A stretch of DNA of 31,490 nucleotides from Treponema sp. (GTDB taxonomy: Bacteria > Spirochaetota > Spirochaetia > Treponematales > Treponemataceae): positions 1-31,490 of the forward strand of contig JAEDIW010000033.1 in the NCBI GenBank assembly GCA_016296655.1, read 5' to 3'. The first letter of the stretch is position 1; every line of letters begins with the position of its first letter. The notes under the pieces are model-generated. The model had not been told where the DNA came from. It saw only the letters and a list, made by a program, of their open reading frames with translations, and did not search any database. This document shows positions 1 to 6,929 of this stretch, one piece after another. The position numbers and the translations under genes were made by a program.

Positions 1-40
1 GTGGACGCCCGCACTGGGGCGCATGATTTTATATAGAATT

Positions 41-70
41 TTAACAAAAAAAATGCTATAAGTTTAATAA
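41..70 (+). promoter_or_regulatory. Candidate promoter of the restriction-modification genes
   Basis: TTAACA at 41-46 and TAATAA at 65-70 are separated by 18 bases and lie 24 bases before the methyltransferase start. The surrounding DNA is so AT-rich that such matches are expected by chance, so this is only a candidate. Just upstream, 7-22 holds a short GC-rich hairpin (CGCCC, six-base loop, GGGCG) that could be the end of whatever precedes the window. Confidence 0.3.
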
Positions 71-93
71 TAAGACTTAATAGGGTTTCATGA

Positions 94-891
94 ATGGAAA
101 TAAGTGAAAAAAAAGATATAAGTGAATTTCTCAACAAGATAATATGTGGGAGATGTGAAGAAGTAATGAAAAGCATTCCCGATGAATCTGTTGATGTTAT
201 TGTAACATCTCCTCCATATAATTTAAAAAATTCAACTGGGAATGGTATGAAGGATGGACGTGGTGGAAAATGGTCTAATGCCGCCTTAATAAAAGGTTAC
301 GACAACTATGATGATAACATGCCATATGATAAGTATATTGCTTGGCAGAGAGACTGTTTAACAGAAATGTATCGAATTATAAAAAAAGATGGAGCAATTT
401 TCTATAATCATAAATGGCGCGTGCAAGCTGGATTATTACAAGACAGACATGAAATTATGGAAGGCTTTCCTGTTCGACAAATAATTATTTGGAAACGTAA
501 AGGTGGTATTAATTTTAATAAAGGTTATTTTTTACCAACATATGAAGTAATCTATCTTATTGCAAAACCAGATTTTAAGCTTGCTCCAAAAGCAAACAGT
601 TATGGAGATATTTGGGAATTTATGCAAGAACAGAAAAATGCACATCCAGCCCCTTTTCCTGTAGCTTTAATTGATAGAATAGTTTCTTCTACAACTGGAC
701 AAATTATTATGGATCCCTTTATGGGAAGTGGAACAACAGCGGTTGTTGCAGCAGGCTTAAATCGTTATTATATTGGAATTGAACTATCTCCTGCTTATTG
801 CGAAATGGCAGAAGAACGTCTTGTAAAAAATAAAACAGATAGTGAAGTTGCAAAATTCCATCAACCTACCTTATTCGAAGATGTAATATGA
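94..891 (+). CDS. Site-specific DNA methyltransferase (beta-class, N4-cytosine or N6-adenine)
   Basis: Modification enzyme, 265 residues, that should methylate a cytosine N4 or adenine N6 in the site cut by the adjoining nuclease, using S-adenosylmethionine. The catalytic motif IV TSPPYN is at residues 38-43 and the SAM-binding motif I DPFMGSGTT at 207-215; this order (IV before I) is that of beta-class enzymes. A HPAPFP stretch (184-189) precedes motif I, as usual in the family. The serine in SPPY is commonest in N4-cytosine enzymes, which would fit the MvaI/BcnI-type partner, but SPPYN also occurs in adenine enzymes, so the methylated base is open. The start follows a weak AGGG about 10 bases upstream. 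The stop overlaps the start of the nuclease gene (ATGA), so the two are co-translated. The codons are markedly AT-rich compared with the genes after 1929, which suggests transfer. Confidence 0.88.
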   Translation: MEISEKKDISEFLNKIICGRCEEVMKSIPDESVDVIVTSPPYNLKNSTGNGMKDGRGGKWSNAALIKGYDNYDDNMPYDKYIAWQRDCLTEMYRIIKKDGAIFYNHKWRVQAGLLQDRHEIMEGFPVRQIIIWKRKGGINFNKGYFLPTYEVIYLIAKPDFKLAPKANSYGDIWEFMQEQKNAHPAPFPVALIDRIVSSTTGQIIMDPFMGSGTTAVVAAGLNRYYIGIELSPAYCEMAEERLVKNKTDSEVAKFHQPTLFEDVI

Positions 892-1706
892 GTACAGAAT
901 TAAAATTAATCAAAAAAGAAGAACTTATTAGTAGTTTTAGAGAATTCGAATCTCGTGGTTGGATTGAGAATACAACTCGTAAAACTAATGATGGTGCACA
1001 TGGAAATCTTCTAGAAGACTTACTTAATATTCCTGAGAACAATCTCCCAATACCAAATGCTGCCGAATGGGAATTAAAGTGTCATAAAGTCGGAAGTTCA
1101 TCTCGTGTAACTTTATTTCATACAGAACCTTCTCCACGAGCTGCAAAAATTGTTCCTCAGTTTCTTCTTCCCAAATATGGTTGGCCTCATCAAAAAGCGG
1201 GAACAGAATATCCTGAAGATGAAAAATCTTTTCGTGTTACATTAAAAGCAAATTCTTATCAAAGAGGTTTTTATTTATATATAAATGAGGAAGATAACAA
1301 GGTATGTATAGGATTTGATTCCTCAAAAGTATTGGATTCTGATGCTAGTTGGTTGAAAACAGTAAAACAAAGAGTTGGTCATCTTAATAATCTTGACGTT
1401 GTTCCTTATTGGAATCTTGATGAAATCTATGCTAAAACTAGAACAAAACTCCTTAACTGTTTTTTTGTTTTAGCAGAAGAAAAAAGAGAAAATCAAAAAC
1501 AGTACTTTCATTATTTTAAGGCATACATGCTCAAGAATTTTAGCATAAAGAAGTTTAAGGACTCATTAGAAGAAGGATATATTGTATTTGATGCACGTTC
1601 AGGTCATAATCATGGAACTAAATGCAGAATTACAGAAGAACTTGTCCCATCCCTTTATGAAGAATCAAAAATCGTATTAGATAAACCACGGCTTAGAAAT
1701 AATTAA
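888..1706 (+). CDS. MvaI/BcnI-family type II restriction endonuclease
   Basis: Restriction nuclease of 272 residues forming a complete type II system with the upstream methyltransferase. Recognition rests on family-typical stretches: GNLLEDLL (39-46), ENNLPIPNAAEWELK (50-64) carrying the E62-x-K64 catalytic pair, and near the C-terminus FDARSGHNHGTKCRI, which matches the conserved FDARxGHNHGT block of MvaI/BcnI proteins. Known members cut CC(W/S)GG-type sites as monomers; the site here cannot be read from sequence. In my by-eye alignment the first catalytic acid seems to be an asparagine (N57), which could be normal for this branch or could weaken the enzyme. The ATG lies inside the last codons of the methyltransferase (4-base overlap), giving translational coupling. 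Base composition is as AT-rich as its partner and unlike the downstream chromosome. Confidence 0.87.
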   Translation: MSTELKLIKKEELISSFREFESRGWIENTTRKTNDGAHGNLLEDLLNIPENNLPIPNAAEWELKCHKVGSSSRVTLFHTEPSPRAAKIVPQFLLPKYGWPHQKAGTEYPEDEKSFRVTLKANSYQRGFYLYINEEDNKVCIGFDSSKVLDSDASWLKTVKQRVGHLNNLDVVPYWNLDEIYAKTRTKLLNCFFVLAEEKRENQKQYFHYFKAYMLKNFSIKKFKDSLEEGYIVFDARSGHNHGTKCRITEELVPSLYEESKIVLDKPRLRNN

Positions 1707-1715
1707 ACTATAAAC

Positions 1716-1778
1716 ACATAACAAAGCTTCAAAGCCGACAGCGGGTCGAGCCCGCTGCTGTACAACCCGTTGTTACAT
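1716..1778 (+). repeat. attC-like integron recombination site (59-base-element candidate)
   Basis: Imperfect palindrome just after the nuclease gene. TAACAA at 1719-1724 pairs with TTGTTA at 1770-1775. An inner stem CAGCGGG (1739-1745) pairs with CCCGCTG (1751-1757) around a five-base loop. The outer boxes ACATAAC (1716-1722) and GTTACAT (1772-1778) each depart at one position from the integron consensus boxes RYYYAAC and GTTRRRY. Size (63 bases), imperfect arms and position directly behind the last gene of an AT-rich unit all fit an attC site. No T-run follows, so it is not a normal terminator. No integrase lies in this window. The rest of the 1707-1928 gap holds the next gene's promoter. 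Confidence 0.55.
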
Positions 1779-1844
1779 GGCATTTTCCATAATAACGTGA
1801 TATGTAAAAAAAGCAAAAAAAGATGGAAATATATGACTTGCCAT

Positions 1845-1874
1845 TTGATTTTAAAAATTAAAAAGTGTTATTAT
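1845..1874 (+). promoter_or_regulatory. Candidate sigma-70-type promoter of the 5'-nucleotidase gene
   Basis: TTGATT (1845-1850) and TATTAT (1869-1874) are separated by 18 bases. The predicted transcript start is about 45 bases before the coding start, and an AGGAG ribosome site sits at 1912-1916. The promoter lies after the attC-like site, so the nucleotidase is expected to be transcribed independently of the restriction genes. Confidence 0.5.
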
Positions 1875-1928
1875 ATAAAGAAGTCAGTTTTTCTGGCAGG
1901 ATTTTTAGAATAGGAGAAAATCGAACAA

Positions 1929-3665
1929 ATGATGAAGAGAATTGGTCTTATTCTTTCTTTGACATTTATGGCTTTTTCACTGTTTGCAGAACGTGGAAAT
2001 GTAACTATTCTTTACACAAATGATGTGCACACTTACATCGCTAATACTGTAAAAGACAAGGCTACAGGAAAAAAGGTTCCTGGTCTTTCTTACGCTTCTG
2101 TTGCTGCTCTGCGTCAAGATTTGATTGCAGAAGGCAAGTCAGTTGCTCTTGTTGATGCCGGTGACCATGCACAGGGTACAGCTTACGGTGCAATGGACAA
2201 TGGCGCAAGTATCATCAAATTGATGAATGCTGCAGGCTATGATGTTGCAACTTTGGGAAACCATGAATTTGATTATGGTGCAGCTCGTGTATTTGAAATC
2301 ATGAAAGAAGCAAACTTCCCTTATCTTGCATGTAACTTCCTTACTGTAAAAAAGAACAAGCCTGTAACAGATGCTTATAAAGTTCTTAAATTCGGCAAGA
2401 CAAAGGTTGCTTTTGTTGGTGTAATGACACCTGAAACTTACACAAAATCTACACCTGCTTATTTCATGGATGAAACTCAGACTGAATTCATCTATAAGAT
2501 TGCTGCTGGCGAAGACGGAAAGGAACTGTATGAAACTGTTCAGAAGACTGTAAACAAAGCTGCAAAAAAAGCTGACTATGTTGTAGTTATTGGACATCTT
2601 GGCGTAGATCCAACATCTTCTCCATGGACAAGTGAAGAAGTTATTGCAAATACTTACGGTTTTGATGCTTTTATTGACGGACATTCTCATTCAACCATTC
2701 CTATGAAAGTTGTAAAGAATTCAAAAGGCAAGGATGTTGTTCTTTCTTCTACAGGAAGCTATCTTGCAGCAATCGGAAAAATGTCTTTGTCTGCCAGCGG
2801 AATCACTTCTGAACTTGTTACAAGCTATGACAAAACTGATGCAGAAGTTGCTGCCATTGCAAAAGAATGGACAGAAAGCGTTGACGCTCAGCTTAATCAG
2901 GAAATTGCCGTTCTTGATGCTCCAATGTACATCAATGATCCGGAAAATCCAAAAAACCGTCTTATCCGCAAACAGGAAACAAATCTTGGAGACTTTGTTC
3001 CTGATGCTGTTTACTACTATTTCAATGAAGTTGAAAAACTTGACTGCGACATTGGTATTGGCAACGGTGGCGGTATCCGCGTTGATGTTCCTGCTGGTTC
3101 TTACACATACAATTCTGCAAAGAAAGTTCAGCCTTTTGGCAACGTAATGTGTCTTATTGAAATGACAGGAAAAGAAGTTCTTGATGTTCTGGAATTCGGT
3201 TCAAGAAAGGTTGGTACTGGCGAAAACGGTGGTTTCATCCATGTTGCTGGTGCAAAATTTACAATTGACACTTCAATTCCTGATTCCTGCAAAGTAAATG
3301 ACAAGGGAATGTGGACAGCAGGTCCAGAAACACTTGATGCATATCGCGTAAAGGATGTTCAGATTTACAACAAAAAGACAGGCGCATGGGAAGCTCTTGA
3401 TTTGAACAAAAAATATGCAATGGGTGGTATCAACTACACATTGCGCCAGATGGGCGATGGTTTTGCAATGTTCGGCAACACAACATTGTTGAAGGACTAC
3501 TGCGGCGAAGACTATCTTGTAGCAGCTTCTTATGCAAAGGCTTTTGCAAAGGGTGCAGACGGCAAGCCTCACATCAACACAAAAGGCAGTCCTCTGAATT
3601 CTTATAAAAACTACATGATTGATTACGAAAATCCTAATGGTTCAGGACGTATAACAATCAAGTAA
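1929..3665 (+). CDS. Secreted 5'-nucleotidase / UDP-sugar hydrolase family protein
   Basis: Exported metallophosphoesterase, 578 residues, that should release phosphate from nucleotides (or nucleotide sugars) outside the inner membrane for purine or phosphate salvage. A signal peptide occupies residues 1-20, with likely cleavage after SLFA. The two-metal catalytic domain shows NDVH (31-34), DAGDHAQG (76-83), GNHEFD (110-115), GH (222-223) and GHSH (251-254). The C-terminal nucleotide-binding domain shows TNLGDF (351-356), NGGGIR (379-384) and GDGFAMF. All metal ligands expected of the family appear present. Two ATGs overlap at 1929 and 1932; AGGAG at 1912-1916 is 12 and 15 bases away, a little long for both, so either may be used. 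The exact substrate (AMP, UDP-glucose, NAD) cannot be told from sequence. The gene stands alone between its own promoter and terminator. Confidence 0.9.
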   Translation: MMKRIGLILSLTFMAFSLFAERGNVTILYTNDVHTYIANTVKDKATGKKVPGLSYASVAALRQDLIAEGKSVALVDAGDHAQGTAYGAMDNGASIIKLMNAAGYDVATLGNHEFDYGAARVFEIMKEANFPYLACNFLTVKKNKPVTDAYKVLKFGKTKVAFVGVMTPETYTKSTPAYFMDETQTEFIYKIAAGEDGKELYETVQKTVNKAAKKADYVVVIGHLGVDPTSSPWTSEEVIANTYGFDAFIDGHSHSTIPMKVVKNSKGKDVVLSSTGSYLAAIGKMSLSASGITSELVTSYDKTDAEVAAIAKEWTESVDAQLNQEIAVLDAPMYINDPENPKNRLIRKQETNLGDFVPDAVYYYFNEVEKLDCDIGIGNGGGIRVDVPAGSYTYNSAKKVQPFGNVMCLIEMTGKEVLDVLEFGSRKVGTGENGGFIHVAGAKFTIDTSIPDSCKVNDKGMWTAGPETLDAYRVKDVQIYNKKTGAWEALDLNKKYAMGGINYTLRQMGDGFAMFGNTTLLKDYCGEDYLVAASYAKAFAKGADGKPHINTKGSPLNSYKNYMIDYENPNGSGRITIK

Positions 3666-3709
3666 GTTTTGAATGATTTACAGGTTTTTCAAGAAGCCTG
3701 TAAATGAAA

Positions 3710-3748
3710 ATGCCCGGTCAGTTTTTTTTCTGGTCGGGCATTTTTTTT
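3710..3748 (+). terminator. Rho-independent terminator after the 5'-nucleotidase gene
   Basis: A 12-pair stem (3710-3721 with 3730-3741; two G-T wobbles) closes a loop of eight Ts and is followed by a run of eight Ts. A weaker 7-pair hairpin (TTACAGG/CCTGTAA) lies just before it at about 3678-3703. The convergent cadA-type gene ends at 3823, so on the opposite strand the same stem could also slow transcription. Confidence 0.88.
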
Positions 3749-3752
3749 AAGT

Positions 3753-3818
3753 TTAATACAAACCTTAAAAACTGCGAAGCCAAGACCTTGAGCGAAGCAT
3801 GCCTTGACTCAGAGTATT
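3753..3818. repeat. Degenerate copy (A) of palindromic repeat family 1, block 2
   Basis: The segment beginning TTAATACAAACC and ending in GTATT matches, in the same orientation and with scattered changes, the block at about 6472-6537. The shared core is CCTTGAGCGAAGC followed by TGCCTTGAC. It begins right behind the nucleotidase terminator and ends five bases before the stop codon of the metal ATPase. With copy B it therefore brackets the arsR-ATPase operon on both sides. Confidence 0.75.
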
Positions 3819-3822
3819 CCTT

Positions 3823-5958
3823 CTAATTTTTTGAAGATTTTAAAAGCCGCAGGGCATTGAGTACAGCTAAAAACGTTACGCCTACATCCCCAAAAACTGC
3901 TAGCCACATGCCTGCAAATCCTGCAACACCTAGTGCCATTATGGCAAATTTTACACCCAGTGCAAATACAATGTTCTGTCGAACAATTGCTACAGTTTTT
4001 CGTGCAGTTTTTATGCCGTCTGCAAGTTTTGTAAGGTCATTTCCCATGATTACCACATCGGAAGCTTCTATTGCAGCATCGCTTCCCAGTGCACCTATTG
4101 CAACGCCTATGTCAGCTCTGGCGAGTACTGGAGCATCGTTAATTCCATCTCCAACATACATGACAGTTTTTGCAGGAAGCGCGTGTGAATCTGCTTTTTC
4201 TTTAGGGGCTGTGTGCTTTGTGCTTCTTGTAGTTTCTGCCATAATTTTCTCCAGACAGTCCACTTTATCCTTTGGCAAAAGGTTTGCAAAAACTTTATCA
4301 ATTCCGAGCTTTTCTCCGATTTTTTGAGCAACATCTTCTCTGTCGCCTGTCAGCATGAATGTTTCTGCTACTCCGCATTTTTTTAAGGCCTTGATTGCCT
4401 GTGCAGAGGTTTCCTTTACTTCATCAGAAATGACAATGTAGCCGGCATACTGGCCATTTACGGCAACATAGGCGGTAGTTCCGATTTTATTTTTATTTTC
4501 GGCAAAATTTAAAACCTTGAAAGTTGCCATAAGTTTTTCATTTCCGACAAGAATTTTTTGATTATCGGCTGTTACGGAAAGCCCCTGACCTGCAATTTCT
4601 TTTATATCTGCAAGTTCGATTTTTCCGCAACGTTCACAGTTATGCGCGCTGCGGAAAGATTTTGCAATTGGGTGGGTTGAGTAATATTCTGCGTGGGTTG
4701 CCAGGGTAATCAGTTCTTCTTCAGAAAGTTTCATTTCTTTTACAGGATTGATTTGAGTTACAACAAAGGTTCCTTTTGTTAAAGTTCCTGTTTTGTCAAA
4801 AACTGCCGATTTTACCCTTGAAAGCGCTTCAATATAGTTGCTGCCTTTGACAAGAATGCCCTGCTTTGAGCAGGAACCGATTCCTCCAAAAAAACTCAGA
4901 GGTACTGAAATTACGAGTGCGCATGGACAGGAAACAACCAGAAAAATCAAGGCTCTGTTAATCCATGGCGCAAAATTCATGCCTGTAAAAAATGGCGGAA
5001 CCAAAGCCAGCACAATGGCTGCCGTACATACCGCAGGAGTGTAAATTTTAGCAAATTTCCGGATGAATTTCTCTGATTTTGCTTTGTTTGTAGTTGCATT
5101 TTCAACCAGTTCAAGAATCCTTGAAACAGAGGATTCTTTGTATGAACGTTTTACTTCAATCTGAAGAACTCCCTGTGTATTGATAAAGCCTGCAAGAACT
5201 TCATGCCCCTCAAGGACTTCTCTGGGAGTGGATTCTCCTGTTTGTGCGGAAGTATCAACAAATGAATTGCCCTTTACGATTGTTCCATCGAGAGGAATTC
5301 TCTCTCCTGGTTTTACAACTATGATTTCTCCAATTTTTACATGTTCCGGGTCGACTGTTTTTTCTAATCCGTTTTGCAGAACTGTTGCACTGTCTGGACG
5401 AAGTGTCATCAGTTCTTTTATAGAACCCTTTGACTTTCCGACTGCATAATCCTGGAAGTATTCTCCAATCTGATAGAAAATCATTACAGCCACAGCTTCC
5501 GGGTATTCTCCAAGGCATACTGCTCCAACTGAGGCAATGGCCATTAAAAACTGTTCATCCAGAAAATCACCATGGAAAATTCCGTAAACGGCATTTTTCA
5601 GTACTGGCAGACCTACGGTCAGATATGCAGCGAGGAACATGAGAATCAGTACAGCGGAAACCAGGTTTGTTGTGCCTATATTCAAGGCCGGCGATTCTGC
5701 AAGTTGATTTACTACAGGAAGATTTTTTGCAATTATGGCAACGGCAAAAATTGCAAGGGCTGCAAGAATTTTGGGAAGGCTCATTTCCTGTTCATGTTCA
5801 TGTGAGTGGTTTTCGGCAGAATGCGAATGTTCATGGCAGTGGCCGCATCCGCAGGAAATGCCGGCAGGTTCGTGTTCATGATTGTGTTCGTGGTGTTCAT
5901 GATGATGTTCATGTTCATGATGATGTTCTGCGTGACTTTTTTCTTTATTTTCTTCCAT
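3823..5958 (-). CDS. Zn/Cd/Pb-exporting P1B-type ATPase with His-rich N-terminus (ZntA/CadA-like)
   Basis: Inner-membrane pump, 711 residues, using ATP to expel soft divalent metals. Landmarks: actuator TGES (240-243), transmembrane CPC (344-346) typical of heavy-metal ATPases, phosphorylation site DKTGT with D388, HP pair (429-430), MLTGDRED (535-542), hinge GDGIND (603-608), and D691 in the last helix, where Zn/Cd/Pb pumps carry an aspartate. The usual N-terminal ferredoxin-like metal domain with GMxCxxC is missing. Residues 8-57 instead form a very His/Glu-rich tail with a Cys cluster (CGCGHC, 36-41). A CERC pair (441-444) sits in the nucleotide domain. The start is supported by AGGAG nine bases upstream. 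The gene lies 50 bases behind the ArsR-type repressor on the same strand, giving a sensor-pump operon; the metal specificity is inferred from the CPC/Asp pattern. Confidence 0.93.
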   Translation of the reverse strand: MEENKEKSHAEHHHEHEHHHEHHEHNHEHEPAGISCGCGHCHEHSHSAENHSHEHEQEMSLPKILAALAIFAVAIIAKNLPVVNQLAESPALNIGTTNLVSAVLILMFLAAYLTVGLPVLKNAVYGIFHGDFLDEQFLMAIASVGAVCLGEYPEAVAVMIFYQIGEYFQDYAVGKSKGSIKELMTLRPDSATVLQNGLEKTVDPEHVKIGEIIVVKPGERIPLDGTIVKGNSFVDTSAQTGESTPREVLEGHEVLAGFINTQGVLQIEVKRSYKESSVSRILELVENATTNKAKSEKFIRKFAKIYTPAVCTAAIVLALVPPFFTGMNFAPWINRALIFLVVSCPCALVISVPLSFFGGIGSCSKQGILVKGSNYIEALSRVKSAVFDKTGTLTKGTFVVTQINPVKEMKLSEEELITLATHAEYYSTHPIAKSFRSAHNCERCGKIELADIKEIAGQGLSVTADNQKILVGNEKLMATFKVLNFAENKNKIGTTAYVAVNGQYAGYIVISDEVKETSAQAIKALKKCGVAETFMLTGDREDVAQKIGEKLGIDKVFANLLPKDKVDCLEKIMAETTRSTKHTAPKEKADSHALPAKTVMYVGDGINDAPVLARADIGVAIGALGSDAAIEASDVVIMGNDLTKLADGIKTARKTVAIVRQNIVFALGVKFAIMALGVAGFAGMWLAVFGDVGVTFLAVLNALRLLKSSKN

Positions 5959-6008
5959 AAATTTTTCTCCTTTTTACGGCAAGTTTTTTTAAGGTTTTGG
6001 TGTGAATT

Positions 6009-6308
6009 TCAGTCCTGTTCGCTCAGGTGAGCAAGCCCCATGTTTAGAATTTTTTCTACATGTTCATCATCGAGCGAATAAATCAGTGATTTTCCTGCGC
6101 GCCGGAATTTTACCAGTTTATTTGCCTTCAGGATTCTAAGCTGATGGCTGATAGCTGACTGAGTCATTTTCAGATTTTCTGCAATGTCGTTTACGGCCAT
6201 CTGACAGTTTTTCAGTGCAAAAAGAATTTTTATTCTTGTTGAATCCCCGAATATTTTGTAAAGCTCGGCTAAATCAAAAAGTAAGTCTTCATCAGGCTGC
6301 ATTTCCAT
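6009..6308 (-). CDS. ArsR/SmtB-family metal-sensing repressor
   Basis: Winged-helix repressor of 99 residues that should release DNA on binding metal and so switch on the pump gene behind it. The recognition region is at about residues 36-62 (NDIAENLKMTQSAISHQLRI). Helix alpha-5 carries D81, H83, H94 and E97, the same spacing (D-x-H, then 11 and 3 residues) as the zinc site of SmtB/CzrA. The CxC motif of CadC is absent; only C35 is present. It should therefore be a Zn-type alpha-5 sensor. The start at 6308 is chosen because GGGAGG lies at 6316-6321 with ideal spacing; a longer in-frame reading up to 6455 would run through repeat DNA and is rejected. The matching operator and promoter lie about 500 bases upstream (see 6811-6863). 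Confidence 0.92.
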   Translation of the reverse strand: MEMQPDEDLLFDLAELYKIFGDSTRIKILFALKNCQMAVNDIAENLKMTQSAISHQLRILKANKLVKFRRAGKSLIYSLDDEHVEKILNMGLAHLSEQD

Positions 6309-6315
6309 TGTTTTC

Positions 6316-6548
6316 CTCCCATAAAAAGTCAAGAAGATTGTTTCAGCAATCGATTGACTTTTTATGCCGCTTCGCAATGAAATGAGAAGCGGCAGTTGAT
6401 AAGGAAGTTCGCAACGCGAACTTGTGAATAAAAACTTTGACGCTATTTCAGGCAAAGTTTTTATTCAGGGGTTAATACAACCCCTGAAAACGAGCGAGTC
6501 AAGGCCTTGAGCGAAGCGTGCCTTGACCGGTCGTATTACACCTCCTGT
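6316..6548. repeat. Mosaic palindromic repeat family 1, copy B (233 bp)
   Basis: A train of hairpins. H1: AAAAAGTCAA 6323-6332 with TTGACTTTTT 6354-6363, inner stem GATTG/CAATC. H2: GCCGCTTC 6366-6373 with GAAGCGGC 6386-6393. H3: AAGTTCGC 6405-6412 with GCGAACTT 6416-6423. H4: 13-pair stem 6427-6439 with 6453-6465. H5: CAGGGGTT 6466-6473 with AACCCCTG 6479-6486. H6: the GTCAAGGC/GCCTTGAC region at about 6498-6526. The outer parts, CTCCCATAAAAAGTC at the left and TTACACCTCCTGT (6536-6548) at the right, recur in copy C at 27990-28219. Left block 6316-6397 matches 27990-28071 at 72 of 82 bases; block 6461-6537 matches 28073-28149 inverted at 76 of 77. It lies wholly within the expected arsR leader. 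Confidence 0.92.
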
Positions 6549-6568
6549 TTATTTGTTTTTTTTAGGAA

Positions 6569-6760
6569 GTGCTGATTAATACTTGAAGCTGATACTCAGC
6601 ATTTTCCGTCAAATCGGGATGTCTGATAAGTTCTGTCATGCAGAATTTTATTTCAGCATCTGCACTGTATATAGCGTAGGGAGCCGAAAAAAATCGAAAA
6701 TGACACTATGAACTATACTTTTGGGACAGCCCCAATTAGCTGTATTCAAGGTTAACACTG
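6569..6760. repeat. Repeat family 2, copy 1
   Basis: The head GTGCTGATTAA with inverted partner TCAGCA (6596-6601) is followed by CCGTCAAAT. An inner block (6623-6729) runs from CTGATAAG to GGGACAG, and a tail CAATTAGCTGTATT follows. Head and tail recur at 11591-11683. The inner block recurs inverted at 31309-31369 and, more diverged, at 22879-22935. It lies between the arsR promoter and the arsR gene. Confidence 0.8.
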
Positions 6761-6810
6761 AAAAAACTTAAACGGATTTATTCAGTGCTTTTTTATATTT
6801 TTATGTTTAT

Positions 6811-6826
6811 ATGAACATCTGTTCAT
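6811..6826 (-). promoter_or_regulatory. 12-2-12-type operator for the ArsR/SmtB repressor
   Basis: ATGAACA, two bases, TGTTCAT: a perfect inverted repeat matching the core TGAACAnnTGTTCA of operators bound by SmtB/CzrA/ZiaR-type repressors. It starts nine bases after the -10 box of a strong minus-strand promoter, so bound repressor would cover the transcript start. The site is about 500 bases upstream of arsR, with repeats in between. Confidence 0.85.
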
Positions 6827-6834
6827 TTGTTTTT

Positions 6835-6863
6835 ATACTACGCCAAACGTTTACCGTTGTCAA
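6835..6863 (-). promoter_or_regulatory. Promoter of the arsR-ATPase operon
   Basis: On the minus strand, TTGACA (6863-6858) and TAGTAT (6840-6835) are separated by exactly 17 bases, with the operator immediately downstream. Transcription should start near 6825-6830. That gives arsR a leader of about 515 bases made almost entirely of family 2 and family 1 repeats. Confidence 0.75.
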
Positions 6864-6900
6864 GATTTTTTTTTAGTTTCTACAAAAAGTAACGTTTCTA

Positions 6901-6929
6901 TTGACAGAATCAGAATTAAAAAGTATATT
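6901..6929 (+). promoter_or_regulatory. Promoter of the trp operon
   Basis: TTGACA (6901-6906), 17 bases, TATATT (6924-6929): a near-consensus vegetative promoter about 60 bases before the trpE start. Just behind the -10 box lies the imperfect palindrome TGTTACTGTAAACAG (6929-6943), and an inverted relative, GTAACGTTTCT, lies before the -35 box. One or both may be an operator, but no regulator can be named. No Trp-rich leader peptide with attenuator hairpins is seen between promoter and trpE. Confidence 0.72.

Noticed and set aside
1..24. Upstream attC site at the window edge
   Set aside because: There is a short GC-rich hairpin, but neither RYYYAAC nor GTTRRRY boxes can be recognised in the part that is visible.
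1739..1757. Simple terminator for the restriction gene
   Set aside because: The 7-pair stem is followed by CTGTACAACC, not Ts, and is nested in a larger imperfect palindrome, which fits attC better.
2139..2690. 183-codon open frame antisense to the 5'-nucleotidase gene
   Set aside because: It lies wholly inside the conserved nucleotidase coding region, has Cys/Ser-rich low-complexity sequence typical of antisense frames, and no ribosome site.
3753..3818. Insertion-sequence remnant
   Set aside because: No transposase sequence, target duplication or long terminal inverted repeats; the segment is a palindromic repeat found in two other gaps.
6309..6455. N-terminal extension of ArsR by 49 residues
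   Set aside because: The frame runs through hairpins H1-H3 of the repeat, and GGGAGG is ideally placed for the start at 6308; the resulting 99-residue length is normal for the family.
6316..6548. CRISPR array
   Set aside because: The units are different hairpins without regular spacing or spacers; they are palindromic mosaic repeats.
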